Positions 35,605 to 43,225 of a stretch of DNA of 64,000 nucleotides are shown in pieces. The notes under the pieces were generated by a model. That model was given only the letters and a program-made list of their open reading frames with translations. It searched no databases and was not told the origin of the DNA. Within the stretch, counting starts at the first letter, position 1, and every line of letters begins with the position of its first letter. The stretch covers positions 5,456,001 to 5,520,000 of the forward strand of contig NZ_CP034689.1 in assembly GCF_003994415.1 (NCBI RefSeq), in the 5' to 3' direction. The DNA comes from Achromobacter spanius (GTDB lineage: Bacteria > Pseudomonadota > Gammaproteobacteria > Burkholderiales > Burkholderiaceae_B). Made by a program: the position numbers and the translations under genes.

Positions 35605-35655
35605 CCGCCGCTAATTTCCGCCGCTAATTTCCGCCGCTGCTTTCCGCTGCTATTT
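35605..35655 (-). repeat. 13-bp tandem repeat between the epimerase and Ohr genes
   Basis: On the plus strand, CCGCCGCTAATTT occurs at 35605-35617 and 35618-35630, CCGCCGCTGCTTT at 35631-35643, and a degenerate CCGCTGCTATTT at 35644-35655. Confidence 0.75.
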
Positions 35656-36417
35656 TTTTGCGCCGGAATTTGCACCCGACTGACTGAACCAGGTGTCGAA
35701 GTCGATCTTGCCCAGGCGCGGGGTCGATCGTGGCACCAGCGTGTCGTCGTTGAGCAATGCGCCAAAATAGCGCGCGCCCGGGTCCGCCTGCACGCGGCGG
35801 GTGTCGCCGATTTTACCCAGGTAGCGCTGCACCAGATCGGCCAGACGCACCTTCTCCGGGCCGGCGATTTCCACCGTACCGTTCACCGGCGCACCCAAGG
35901 TGGCGTCGGCCATGGCCAGCGCCACGTCGTCCGACGCAATCGGCTGCACATAGGCGGGCGACAGCCGTATCTCGTTGCCCTGCGCGCCCGACTGCACAAT
36001 GCCGCCCAGGAATTCAAAGAACTGTGTGCTGTGCACGATGGTGTAAGGGATACCCCCGGCTTCGATCAGGTCTTCCTGCGCGATCTTGCCGCGAAAGTAC
36101 CCGCTTTCCGCCAGACGATGCGTGCCCACCACCGACAGGGCGACGTGATGGCGCACGCCGGCCCGCGCTTCGGCCGCCAGCAGGTTGCGCCCCGAGGCCT
36201 GAAAGAACGCCAGCACCGCCGCGTCTTCAAATGATGGCGAGTTGGCCACGTCAACCACCGTGTCCACGCCCGCCAGCGCATCATCCAGGCCCTCGCCGGT
36301 CACCGTGTTCACGCCCGTGGCGGGCGAAGCCGCAGTGGCCTCATGGCCACGCTCGATAAGCAGTGTGACGAGCTTCGACCCGATCAGGCCGGTACCGCCA
36401 ATGACTAGGATTTTCAT
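35650..36417 (-). CDS. NmrA-like NAD(P)-binding epimerase/oxidoreductase
   Basis: A 255-residue atypical SDR with a Rossmann N-terminus (MKILVIGGTGLIG, glycine motif 7-13) and GVDTVVDVANSPSFEDAAVL; the classical Tyr-x3-Lys pair is not in its usual place, as in NmrA/HSCARG-like sensors and NAD-dependent epimerases. AAGGA precedes ATG 36417, 9 bases after the CMD-type stop, so the two are cotranscribed. It is the 'oxidoreductase/epimerase' partner type found with ECF41 sigma factors. Confidence 0.85.
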   Translation of the reverse strand: MKILVIGGTGLIGSKLVTLLIERGHEATAASPATGVNTVTGEGLDDALAGVDTVVDVANSPSFEDAAVLAFFQASGRNLLAAEARAGVRHHVALSVVGTHRLAESGYFRGKIAQEDLIEAGGIPYTIVHSTQFFEFLGGIVQSGAQGNEIRLSPAYVQPIASDDVALAMADATLGAPVNGTVEIAGPEKVRLADLVQRYLGKIGDTRRVQADPGARYFGALLNDDTLVPRSTPRLGKIDFDTWFSQSGANSGAKK

Positions 36418-36426
36418 GATGCGTCC

Positions 36427-36906
36427 TTAGCTGAATATGGCTTTGTCCAGGCCGTAGGCTTTGTCCGCCGAACCGGGCACGGTGCGAAAGCCGACGTTCA
36501 GGCGGTTCCAGCCATTGATGGCCATGACCGCGAAGCTGAGATCCGTGATTTCTTTTTCGGACAACTCACCGCGCACACGCTCGTAGATCTCGTCGGACAC
36601 GCCGTGCGCGCCCAGCGTGGTCAGCGCTTCGGTCCAGGCCAGGCAAGCGCGTTCGCGCGGCGAAAACTCGGTGGATTCGCGCCAGATCGCCACATGATGC
36701 AGGCGCAGTTCGCGTTCGCCCTGGATCTTGGCTTCTTTCACATGCATGTCCAGGCAAAAGCCGCAGCCGTTGATCTGCGACGCGCGGATCTCGACCAGGC
36801 TCAGAATGGACGATTCAATCGCGCTCTTCTTCAAGAGCATGCCGAATTCGACGAACTTCTTGAACAGCTCGGGCGATTGCGCAAAGGCGTTAAGACGTTG
36901 ACTCAT
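36427..36906 (-). CDS. Carboxymuconolactone decarboxylase (AhpD-like) family protein
   Basis: A 159-residue all-helical CMD-fold protein with the peroxidatic pair Cys48-x2-Cys51 and His55 (CGFCLDMH), as in AhpD-type alkylhydroperoxidases, followed by RESTEFSPRERACLAWTEALT. It probably reduces peroxides or a thiol-bound electrophile. AGGAG precedes ATG 36906. It heads a minus-strand operon (CMD, NmrA-like, probably Ohr). CMD genes are the usual neighbours and targets of ECF41 sigma factors. Confidence 0.9.
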   Translation of the reverse strand: MSQRLNAFAQSPELFKKFVEFGMLLKKSAIESSILSLVEIRASQINGCGFCLDMHVKEAKIQGERELRLHHVAIWRESTEFSPRERACLAWTEALTTLGAHGVSDEIYERVRGELSEKEITDLSFAVMAINGWNRLNVGFRTVPGSADKAYGLDKAIFS

Positions 36907-36972
36907 GGTGATTCTCCTGGATAGGTGGGCGTGTTCCGGCTGGGCTCAGCCGGCGATTACGCGTGCTTGAAC

Positions 36973-36999
36973 GACGCCCAAATCGTAGGTCGGCTGACA
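36973..36999 (-). promoter_or_regulatory. Near-consensus ECF41 promoter of the CMD operon
   Basis: On the minus strand TGTCAGC (36999-36993), 16 bases, then CGTC (36976-36973): 9 of 11 consensus bases at the right spacing. It would start transcription near 36966, 60 bases before ATG 36906. It overlaps promoter copy C. Confidence 0.45.
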
Positions 37000-37051
37000 G
37001 CGCAGCAGTAGACCCGGGCAAGGGACCATGGTGTTGCCTGGCGCGCAACAA
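36982..37051 (-). promoter_or_regulatory. Shared 70-bp promoter element, copy C (toward the CMD operon)
   Basis: On the minus strand TGTTGC-N7-GCAACA (37050-37032) is followed by CTACTGC (37011-37005) and TACGAT (36987-36982) at the same distances as copies A and B. It drives toward CMD-NmrA-Ohr. Confidence 0.6.
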
Positions 37052-37154
37052 TCGTTCTACCGAGCATCGAGCCCCGCAGGCTTGACCGGCAGATCTCTGA
37101 TGTGGCGTTTCCCGTTACCCTGGGTCAGGACGCCATTCTCTGCAAAGGAATCCC

Positions 37155-37556
37155 ATGACTGGAATCGTTGGCCCCAGGAACGCCGTGCGTTTCCTGGCGG
37201 CTGTGCTCGGCACTATTTGCGTTGTCGTCGCGGGGTTGTGGGCGAGTGTTGCGCTATGGGGTGCGTTTTCTCCCGTCGTGCTGCTGCACTATTCAAAGGA
37301 TGCCGAGTCCCCTATCCGCGTCTTTTTCAATGACAACGACGACACGTTGAAGCTCGGCATGACGCCCGGCCAGACATTGAGATTTCGTACCGCGATGTTT
37401 CCACGGCCGGACATGTGGATATTGATCACGTTCCCCGGTCAAAGCCCTGACCATGTCGAGCTTACGCAGCCCTTCAGCAGAGTCGATATTTTCGTCGGCG
37501 CGGGGGCAAAGGTTGAACGGACAGCGGTGCATGAGCGGTTCTTTGCCCGCTTCTGA
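37155..37556 (+). CDS. Hypothetical membrane-anchored protein
   Basis: I do not recognise this 133-residue protein. Residues 12-45 are hydrophobic (one membrane helix or an uncleaved signal), and the rest is a small soluble domain, probably periplasmic, with YSKDAESPIRVFFNDNDDTL. AAAGGAA precedes ATG 37155. It is divergent from the CMD operon and shares a 248-bp regulatory gap with it, so it could be coregulated. Confidence 0.65.
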   Translation: MTGIVGPRNAVRFLAAVLGTICVVVAGLWASVALWGAFSPVVLLHYSKDAESPIRVFFNDNDDTLKLGMTPGQTLRFRTAMFPRPDMWILITFPGQSPDHVELTQPFSRVDIFVGAGAKVERTAVHERFFARF

Positions 37557-37644
37557 CTTGCGGTATCAAGCAGCGGCACGTCCGTCCATGCATTGCAATC
37601 CGCTAGTTCGGCCTTCGTAGGCCTGCCAACAAAATCCCGCTAGA

Positions 37645-38061
37645 ATGCGCGACACCATGCGCGCAACTTCGTCTTCTCTGACTCGCGGCAACGCCGGCCT
37701 TTGGCTGGTGTTGATGCTGTTTGCGCTGAAGGCGATTGTGCCGCAGGGCTTCATGCCTGCTACCCATCAGAGCGGCACGCTGATTCAGTTGTGTTCCGCT
37801 GCCGGCCCCATCTGGGTGCAGGGGCCGTCAAAGCCAGACCAGGCGCCCGACGAACGGCATGCGGCGCAAGCCGCCACGTGTCCGGTGGGCATGGCGCTTG
37901 CCGCCGTGGCGCTGCCGCCCTCGCCTGTCTTGTTGGTGGCGATGGTGGCCGTGATGGTGCATCCGCAGGCGGCACGCGCGCCGCCCGCATCCATTCATCC
38001 TTCGCTTGTTGGGGCGCCGCTGGGCGCGCGTGCCCCGCCTCTCGTCTCGGTATTTAGCTGA
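37645..38061 (+). CDS. DUF2946-like small membrane protein
   Basis: A 138-residue protein with one N-terminal hydrophobic segment (LWLVLMLFALKAIVPQGFMP) and a second near residue 92, separated by a Cys- and Pro-bearing loop (LIQLCSAAG, AATCPVGMA). The PQGFMP...G..LC pattern is that of DUF2946 proteins, which are often encoded beside TonB-dependent metal receptors, as here. The function is unknown; copper or metal handling is suggested by context only. ATG 37657 is an alternative start. Confidence 0.65.
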   Translation: MRDTMRATSSSLTRGNAGLWLVLMLFALKAIVPQGFMPATHQSGTLIQLCSAAGPIWVQGPSKPDQAPDERHAAQAATCPVGMALAAVALPPSPVLLVAMVAVMVHPQAARAPPASIHPSLVGAPLGARAPPLVSVFS

Positions 38062-38109
38062 TTCCCTTGCCGCCTTCGCGCGGCCTGTCTTCGCTTACCG
38101 AGAAACCTC

Positions 38110-40326
38110 ATGACTTTTCCTTCCGCCAGGGCGCGCCGCGCCCTGAAGCGGCGCGTGGCCATTCGCGTCGCCAATCGCGCCACCAATCGCGTGGCCAAAC
38201 GCGTGCCCAATCGCCTGGCGATGGGCGTGGCTACCTCCACCGCGCTTGCCCTCACGTCCGTGCTGCCCGTACTGCACGCGCAACCCGCGCCCGTCGCCAC
38301 CCTGCCCGTGATTTCCGTGTCGGGCGATGCGCCGTCACCCACCTTGCTCGAACCCACCGCCACCGGCAACCTGTTGGGCCTGACGCCGTTCGAGACCCCC
38401 GCCAGCATCGAGATCATCAGCAACGAGCAGTTGCGCGCGCGGGGCGCCACTACCGTCACCGATGCCATCACCCAGGCGGCGGGCATCAGCGCCATGCGTC
38501 ATCCGGGTAATGGCGGGTCGTCTCTGTCGTCGCGGGGGTTCACCGATTCGAACTCCGTCGCCCAGTTGTATGACGGCGTGCGCCAGTACGGCGGCGTGGG
38601 CCAGACCTTCATGTATGACCCCTGGGCCGTGGACCGCATTGAAGTGCTGCGCGGCCCCGCGTCGGTGTTGTACGGCGAAGGCGCCATCGGCGGCGTGGTG
38701 AACGTGATCCCGAAGAAACCCACGCGCGGTCCCATTGAAAACGAGTTGATGACGACCATCGGCACGCACGATACCCAGCGTTTCGGGTTTGGCAGCGGCG
38801 GTGCGCTGGATGACAAGTGGTCGTACCGGCTGGACGTCAGCGGCAACCACACGGACTCCGGCATCAGCCTGGGGGACTCGCGCGACGCCGCCGTCACCGC
38901 CGCCTTGCGCCTGGACGTATCGCCCGAGCTGAACTTCACACTGACGCAAGCCTATGCCTGGCAGGAGCCCACCCGCTACTTCGGCACACCCCTGGTCGAC
39001 GGCACGATGAATTACGGCCTGGCCAGGCAAAACTACAACGTGGCCGACAGCAAGATCATCTACCGCGACAGCCGCACGGAACTGAAGGCGGAATGGTCGC
39101 CCAACGCCGCCACCACGGTAAGAAGCCGCGTCTATTACATCGGCAGCAATCGCGACTACCGCAACGCCGAAAACTACACCTGGCTGCCGGGCAACCTGAT
39201 CGAACGCAGCGGCTACACCGAGATCGGCCACGACCAGGAACAGACGGGCACCGTCACAGATGCCGCCTTCGACGGGCATCTGTTCGGCCTGGCCAACAAG
39301 GTGGCGGTGGGCTTCGAACTGAACCGCGCGTCGCTCAAGCACACCAACAATTCGCCGTACTCCGGCACGTCGGTGGTGGATGCCTATGATGTGGACCACG
39401 GCCGCTTCATCAACGTCGCCGGCACCACGCCGCGCTACCGCAACACGGCCAGCCAGTACGCGCTGTTTGCCGAAGACAGGCTGATGCTCAATAGCCGCTG
39501 GTCGCTGCTGGCGGGGCTGCGATACGACCATATCGACTTGAAGCGGCGTGATCTGGTGGCCGACGAAACCGCTTATCGCACCACGTTCAGCAACGTCGGT
39601 TGGCGCGTGGGCACGGTGTACGACGTGCTGCCCACCGTGTCCGTCTACGCGCAATACGCCGAAGCCGCCGACCCCATCGGCAGCCTGCTCTTGCTCTCGC
39701 CCGCCAACAAGAACTACGAGCTATCGCAGGGCAAGCAGTTGGAGATCGGCGTGAAGCAGACGTTCTGGGACAACAAGGGCCAATGGACCCTGGCGGTCTA
39801 TCACATCAAGAAGAACAACCTGGTCACGCGCGACCCCAACGACCCCGCGCTGCGCATCCAGGTGGGCGAGCAATCGTCGCGCGGTGTCGAGGCCACGCTG
39901 GGCGTGGAACTGACGCCCGCCTGGCGGCTAGACCTGAACGCCGTGGCGCTGCGCGCCCGCTACGACGACTTCAACGAATCGGTGGGCGGTGTTGCCGTGT
40001 CGCGCAACGGCAACGTACCGACGGACGTGCCCGAGCGCGTGGCCAATGCCTGGCTCAGCTGGAAGTTTGCGCCGCAGTGGACCGCCAGCGCCGGCGTGCG
40101 CTACGTGGGCAAGCGCTATGCGGATGCAGCCAACCGATTAGAGATGGCCGGCTACACCACCACCAACCTGGCGCTGCAATGGGAACCTCGACGCGACCTG
40201 AGCCTGGCTCTGCGCGCGTTCAATGTGTTTGACCGCCAGTACGCCGAAACGGCCTACTACAACCAGACGCAATGGCTGGTGGGCGAGGGCCGCCGCGTGG
40301 AGCTCAGCGCGAATTACCGGTTCTGA
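38110..40326 (+). CDS. TonB-dependent siderophore/metal receptor
   Basis: A 738-residue outer-membrane receptor. The plug domain starts near residue 95 (TPFETPASIEIISNEQLRARG) and the 22-strand barrel ends in the aromatic SANYRF. IEVLRGPASVLYGEGAIGGVVN is the strongest siderophore-receptor block. The N-terminus is unusual: a basic stretch built of six 12-bp repeats precedes the hydrophobic signal core. ATG 38221, just after the array, would give a repeat-free start. The ligand is unknown. The upstream DUF2946-like gene is 48 bases away, so they are probably cotranscribed. Confidence 0.9.
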   Translation: MTFPSARARRALKRRVAIRVANRATNRVAKRVPNRLAMGVATSTALALTSVLPVLHAQPAPVATLPVISVSGDAPSPTLLEPTATGNLLGLTPFETPASIEIISNEQLRARGATTVTDAITQAAGISAMRHPGNGGSSLSSRGFTDSNSVAQLYDGVRQYGGVGQTFMYDPWAVDRIEVLRGPASVLYGEGAIGGVVNVIPKKPTRGPIENELMTTIGTHDTQRFGFGSGGALDDKWSYRLDVSGNHTDSGISLGDSRDAAVTAALRLDVSPELNFTLTQAYAWQEPTRYFGTPLVDGTMNYGLARQNYNVADSKIIYRDSRTELKAEWSPNAATTVRSRVYYIGSNRDYRNAENYTWLPGNLIERSGYTEIGHDQEQTGTVTDAAFDGHLFGLANKVAVGFELNRASLKHTNNSPYSGTSVVDAYDVDHGRFINVAGTTPRYRNTASQYALFAEDRLMLNSRWSLLAGLRYDHIDLKRRDLVADETAYRTTFSNVGWRVGTVYDVLPTVSVYAQYAEAADPIGSLLLLSPANKNYELSQGKQLEIGVKQTFWDNKGQWTLAVYHIKKNNLVTRDPNDPALRIQVGEQSSRGVEATLGVELTPAWRLDLNAVALRARYDDFNESVGGVAVSRNGNVPTDVPERVANAWLSWKFAPQWTASAGVRYVGKRYADAANRLEMAGYTTTNLALQWEPRRDLSLALRAFNVFDRQYAETAYYNQTQWLVGEGRRVELSANYRF
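38152..38223 (+). repeat. Six in-frame 12-bp repeats in the receptor signal sequence
   Basis: Units are CGCGTGGCCATT, CGCGTCGCCAAT, CGCGCCACCAAT, CGCGTGGCCAAA, CGCGTGCCCAAT and CGCCTGGCGATG, starting at 38152 and every 12 bases. Each encodes four residues of the R-V-A-N type, so copy-number change alters only the length of the basic N-region. Confidence 0.88.
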
Positions 40327-40350
40327 TCGGAAGCCTGGCCTGGCAGGGCG

Positions 40351-40393
40351 GCGGGCGGCATCAGCAGCAAGCGGGTTGCTGCCCTCCGCCCGC
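40351..40393 (+). terminator. Two-tier hairpin after the TonB receptor
   Basis: Outer stem GCGGGCGG (40351-40358) with CCGCCCGC (40386-40393) encloses GCAGCAA (40364-40370) paired with TTGCTGC (40376-40382). No T-run follows; it could be a Rho-assisted or RNA-stabilising end for the receptor transcript. Confidence 0.5.
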
Positions 40394-40430
40394 AGCCCGC
40401 AGCCCGCTGCCCGCGCTGTCACGGCAATCT

Positions 40431-40438
40431 GATACGAT
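40431..40438 (+). promoter_or_regulatory. Extended -10 promoter of the LuxR-type regulator
   Basis: TGATACGAT (40430-40438) is an extended -10 element about 47 bases before ATG 40485. No good -35 box was found. Confidence 0.35.
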
Positions 40439-40484
40439 CCCCGCGTTATCCGCCAGCGTCCCCTCGTGCACGCATCGACCCATC

Positions 40485-41102
40485 ATGCAAGAAGACGCAC
40501 CGGCCCAGTGCTGGGCCTTGATCATCGATGATCATCCGCTGTTTCGCGCCGGGCTGCGCTTATCGCTTGGCGAGGTGGCGCGCCTGCGTGATATCCGGGA
40601 AGTGGACGCGATTCAGCAGGCCTTGCGACAACCCTGCCAGGAGCCCGGGCTGATCCTGTTGGACGTATGCCTGCCCGGTTTGAATGGGCTGGACGGCATC
40701 AGCCTGTTGCGCCGGCACTTTCCTCGAGCCGCCATTCTGGTGCTGTCCAGCATGGATCAGAACGAGGGCCGCGCCCTGGCGCAACAACGGCAGGCAGACG
40801 GTTTTCTAAGCAAGTCGGCACATCCGGATCAAATCGTCCATACCGTCAATGCGTTGCTGGATGGTCGTTCGTGCTGGGCGTCGCCCACTACCGACCCCGC
40901 GCCCAGCGTGCATCTGACGCCACGCCAATTGGAAGTGCTGGAACGGGTGGGCGAAGGCCAGACCAATAAAGTCATTGCCCGCGCCCTGGGCTTGTCGGAA
41001 AACACCGTGCGCGTACACGTGTCAGCCATTCTCGACGCGCTGGGCGCCGGCCGGCGCACCGAGGCCGTCACGCGCGCAAGGCGTCTTGGCCTGATCCGTT
41101 GA
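40485..41102 (+). CDS. LuxR/NarL family response regulator
   Basis: A 205-residue regulator: receiver domain with acidic pair Asp15/Asp16 (ALIIDDHPLFRAGL) and phospho-acceptor Asp60 (LILLDVCLPGLNGLDG), then a LuxR helix-turn-helix at about 145-200 (LTPRQLEVLERVGEGQTNKVIARAL, NTVRVHVSAILDAL; only the first part is conserved in all members). The last 81 bases overlap the 3' end of a convergent SEL1 gene. The hybrid kinase 3 kb downstream on the other strand is its likely partner, because such kinases usually pair with NarL-type regulators. Confidence 0.88.
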   Translation: MQEDAPAQCWALIIDDHPLFRAGLRLSLGEVARLRDIREVDAIQQALRQPCQEPGLILLDVCLPGLNGLDGISLLRRHFPRAAILVLSSMDQNEGRALAQQRQADGFLSKSAHPDQIVHTVNALLDGRSCWASPTTDPAPSVHLTPRQLEVLERVGEGQTNKVIARALGLSENTVRVHVSAILDALGAGRRTEAVTRARRLGLIR

Positions 41103-41966
41103 AGGGGCCGGCATCGCTTGCGCCGCGCCGTCCGGGGTATCCGGCTGCGCGCCAGCACGGCGAGCCACCAGGTTGCGCGCGCCCGCGTGGCCGCGCTCGG
41201 CCGCCGCCAACACCAGGTCATCCACGATCAGCGCGTGCCCGTCCTGGCCTTCATGCCTGGCCAGGCGAAACAGAGCGTCCGCGTTGCCGCCAAACGCCGC
41301 CTGCCGCAATGCGAACAGCTTGGCATCCTGGCGTCCGGGAACCTTACGGGCGCGAAACTGGCTGATGTCCACGCCCTGCTCGGCCAATGCCTGGATGGCC
41401 GCTTCATGTCCGGCGCGAGCGGCCCGGCGATAGAAGACCAAGGCAGCGTCCGGGTCCGGCTCCACGGCGTAACCGTGGGCAAAGAAGGTGGCAACGCGGA
41501 ACATCGCTTCGGGATCGCCCATCACGCCGCTTTGCATCACCACCTTGAACAGCGTGTCCGTCGGAGTCGCCCGGCCAAGCGCTCCCAGACGCTCGACGCC
41601 CAGCGCGGCCGCCGCGTCCCCTTGGGCGGCGGCTTGCCGGAACCACGCCCCCGCGCGCGCGGGGTCAACGGGAACGAAGACGCCAACTTCGTGAAAGCGG
41701 CCTATCCAGTACTGATCGCGCGCCTGCCCGCGTTGGGCGCTGTTCAGAATGACGGCATAGTTGCGGCCATCGTCCGGCAGCGGCGCGGTCGGCATCGCGC
41801 TCGGTGTGACCGTCGCGCAAGCCTGGGGTTGGGCAACGGCCACGCTCGCCACCAAGGTGGCTGACACCAGGCCGGCAAGGCCCAGCACGCGGCGGGTGGC
41901 GCGGCTGATGCGCCCTATCAAGCGCCCGGCCGTCGATGGCCGCAAGCGGAGTTCGGGACGCGTCAT
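41022..41966 (-). CDS. Exported SEL1-repeat protein (third of three)
   Basis: A 314-residue protein: a long basic signal region ending VASVAVA-QPQ, then SEL1-like repeats (AGAWFRQAAAQGDAAAALGV, AALVFYRRAARAGHEAAIQA, ALRQAAFGGNADALFRLARH, AAAERGHAGARNLV). It ends in a low-complexity Pro/Ala tail, which is the part overlapping the response regulator. ATG 41966 lies 14 bases after the stop of the preceding SEL1 gene. Its closest relative in the window is the first SEL1 gene, with which it shares YFREVG/FHEVGVFVPVDPARAG-like segments. Confidence 0.82.
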   Translation of the reverse strand: MTRPELRLRPSTAGRLIGRISRATRRVLGLAGLVSATLVASVAVAQPQACATVTPSAMPTAPLPDDGRNYAVILNSAQRGQARDQYWIGRFHEVGVFVPVDPARAGAWFRQAAAQGDAAAALGVERLGALGRATPTDTLFKVVMQSGVMGDPEAMFRVATFFAHGYAVEPDPDAALVFYRRAARAGHEAAIQALAEQGVDISQFRARKVPGRQDAKLFALRQAAFGGNADALFRLARHEGQDGHALIVDDLVLAAAERGHAGARNLVARRAGAQPDTPDGAAQAMPAPSTDQAKTPCARDGLGAPAGAQRVENG

Positions 41967-41980
41967 GCCCGCTCCACGCG

Positions 41981-43225
41981 CTACCACACCACCTGCCTGC
42001 CCAGCTTTGCCGCGGCGTCGGCGCTGCGATGCCGCCACGCCAATTCATACCAGTCATTCGCCAGGGCGGCGTTTGGCGGGGTGTAGCGGCCGCGCTCGTA
42101 AAGCGAGCCGATGCGGAACATGGCCTGAGCGTTGCCACGTTTGGCTGACCCTTCATAGATCATGACGATCTGGCGGTCCGTCAAGGCTTCGGCGCCCAGG
42201 CCAGGGTGGTCGGCCGGCGATAGCGTGCCGGACTCAAAACCGTGCGCAACACGCACCAGCGCGTCCAGATCGCCCGCAATCGCCGCCTTGACGGTGTAGT
42301 GCAAGGCCTTGCGCGCAGCCTCCGCCTTCGCGGTACCCGGCTTCGCATCCACCTCGGGCCCGAAAGGCTCTCTTGCCAGCCGCCGCATCGCCGGCAGGTA
42401 GCCGCGCTCGGCGGCGCGCTCATAGCCCTGCATTGCCTTGGGCAGGTCTATCTCGGTGCCGTAGCCTTTCTCCCGAAAATATGCCAGCGCATACTCGGCC
42501 AGCACATCGCCCTTGGCCGCTGCACGCACGAACCAACGCACTCCCAGGGCAGCGTCGTATTTGACCCCCTTGCCAATGCCGGGGAAGTACCCCAACGCAT
42601 ACGCGGCCTCTGCCACTCCCGGCTCATCGGCATTGGAAGTGGCCGCGCGTTCCAGATAGGCCAGCGCGGGCGTATACGCCCCGTCCGAAGGAAGCTTGAG
42701 CATGCGGTCCATGAACACCTGGATCAGGCCGGTGACGTTGCCTTGCGCGGCCGCGCGCTCAAACCACATCAGCGCCGCCTTGTCGTCACGCGGCACGCCG
42801 TATCCACCCGTGGCCAGTTGAAGCCCGTACCACGCCTGTGCTTGCGGCAAGCCCGCCTGCGCCAGCGCAATCAGGGTGGCGCGGGCATTGGCTGCGCCTG
42901 CCGAGGCGGGCATGACAATGTCACGCACCGCGATGCGGTAGCGCGCCACCTTGTCGCCCGCGCGGGCGGCCGCGGTCAGCGATGCCAGTTCGGCGTCGGG
43001 AATGTCGGCATCGCGGCGCCATGTATTGCGGCTGAAGCGCGGCGCTTCCAGAGCTGGGGATGTGCCGGGTCGCACCGAAATATCGGTGGGCGCAAGCGTC
43101 AGCAAGGACGCCTGCGTCGGGTTCGCGGCGGACTGGCGCGATGGGGGTTCGGCCGCCGCCACGGCCACAGCCAGGGCCAGAACCGCCCCCAACGCCGCCC
43201 GGCGGATGTTATTGCCCGTCATCAT
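41981..43225 (-). CDS. Exported SEL1-repeat protein (second of three)
   Basis: A 414-residue exported protein with a signal core ALGAVLALAVAVAAAE and at least seven SEL1 units (AQAWYGLQLATGGYGVPRDD, ALMWFERAAAQGNVTGLIQV, VRWFVRAAAKGDVLAEYALA, MQGYERAAERGYLPAMRRLA). SEL1 arrays act as protein-binding scaffolds. The start at 43225 (or 43222) overlaps the stop of the preceding gene (43209-43211), so translation is coupled. It lies in a run of three paralogues. Confidence 0.85.
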   Translation of the reverse strand: MMTGNNIRRAALGAVLALAVAVAAAEPPSRQSAANPTQASLLTLAPTDISVRPGTSPALEAPRFSRNTWRRDADIPDAELASLTAAARAGDKVARYRIAVRDIVMPASAGAANARATLIALAQAGLPQAQAWYGLQLATGGYGVPRDDKAALMWFERAAAQGNVTGLIQVFMDRMLKLPSDGAYTPALAYLERAATSNADEPGVAEAAYALGYFPGIGKGVKYDAALGVRWFVRAAAKGDVLAEYALAYFREKGYGTEIDLPKAMQGYERAAERGYLPAMRRLAREPFGPEVDAKPGTAKAEAARKALHYTVKAAIAGDLDALVRVAHGFESGTLSPADHPGLGAEALTDRQIVMIYEGSAKRGNAQAMFRIGSLYERGRYTPPNAALANDWYELAWRHRSADAAAKLGRQVVW

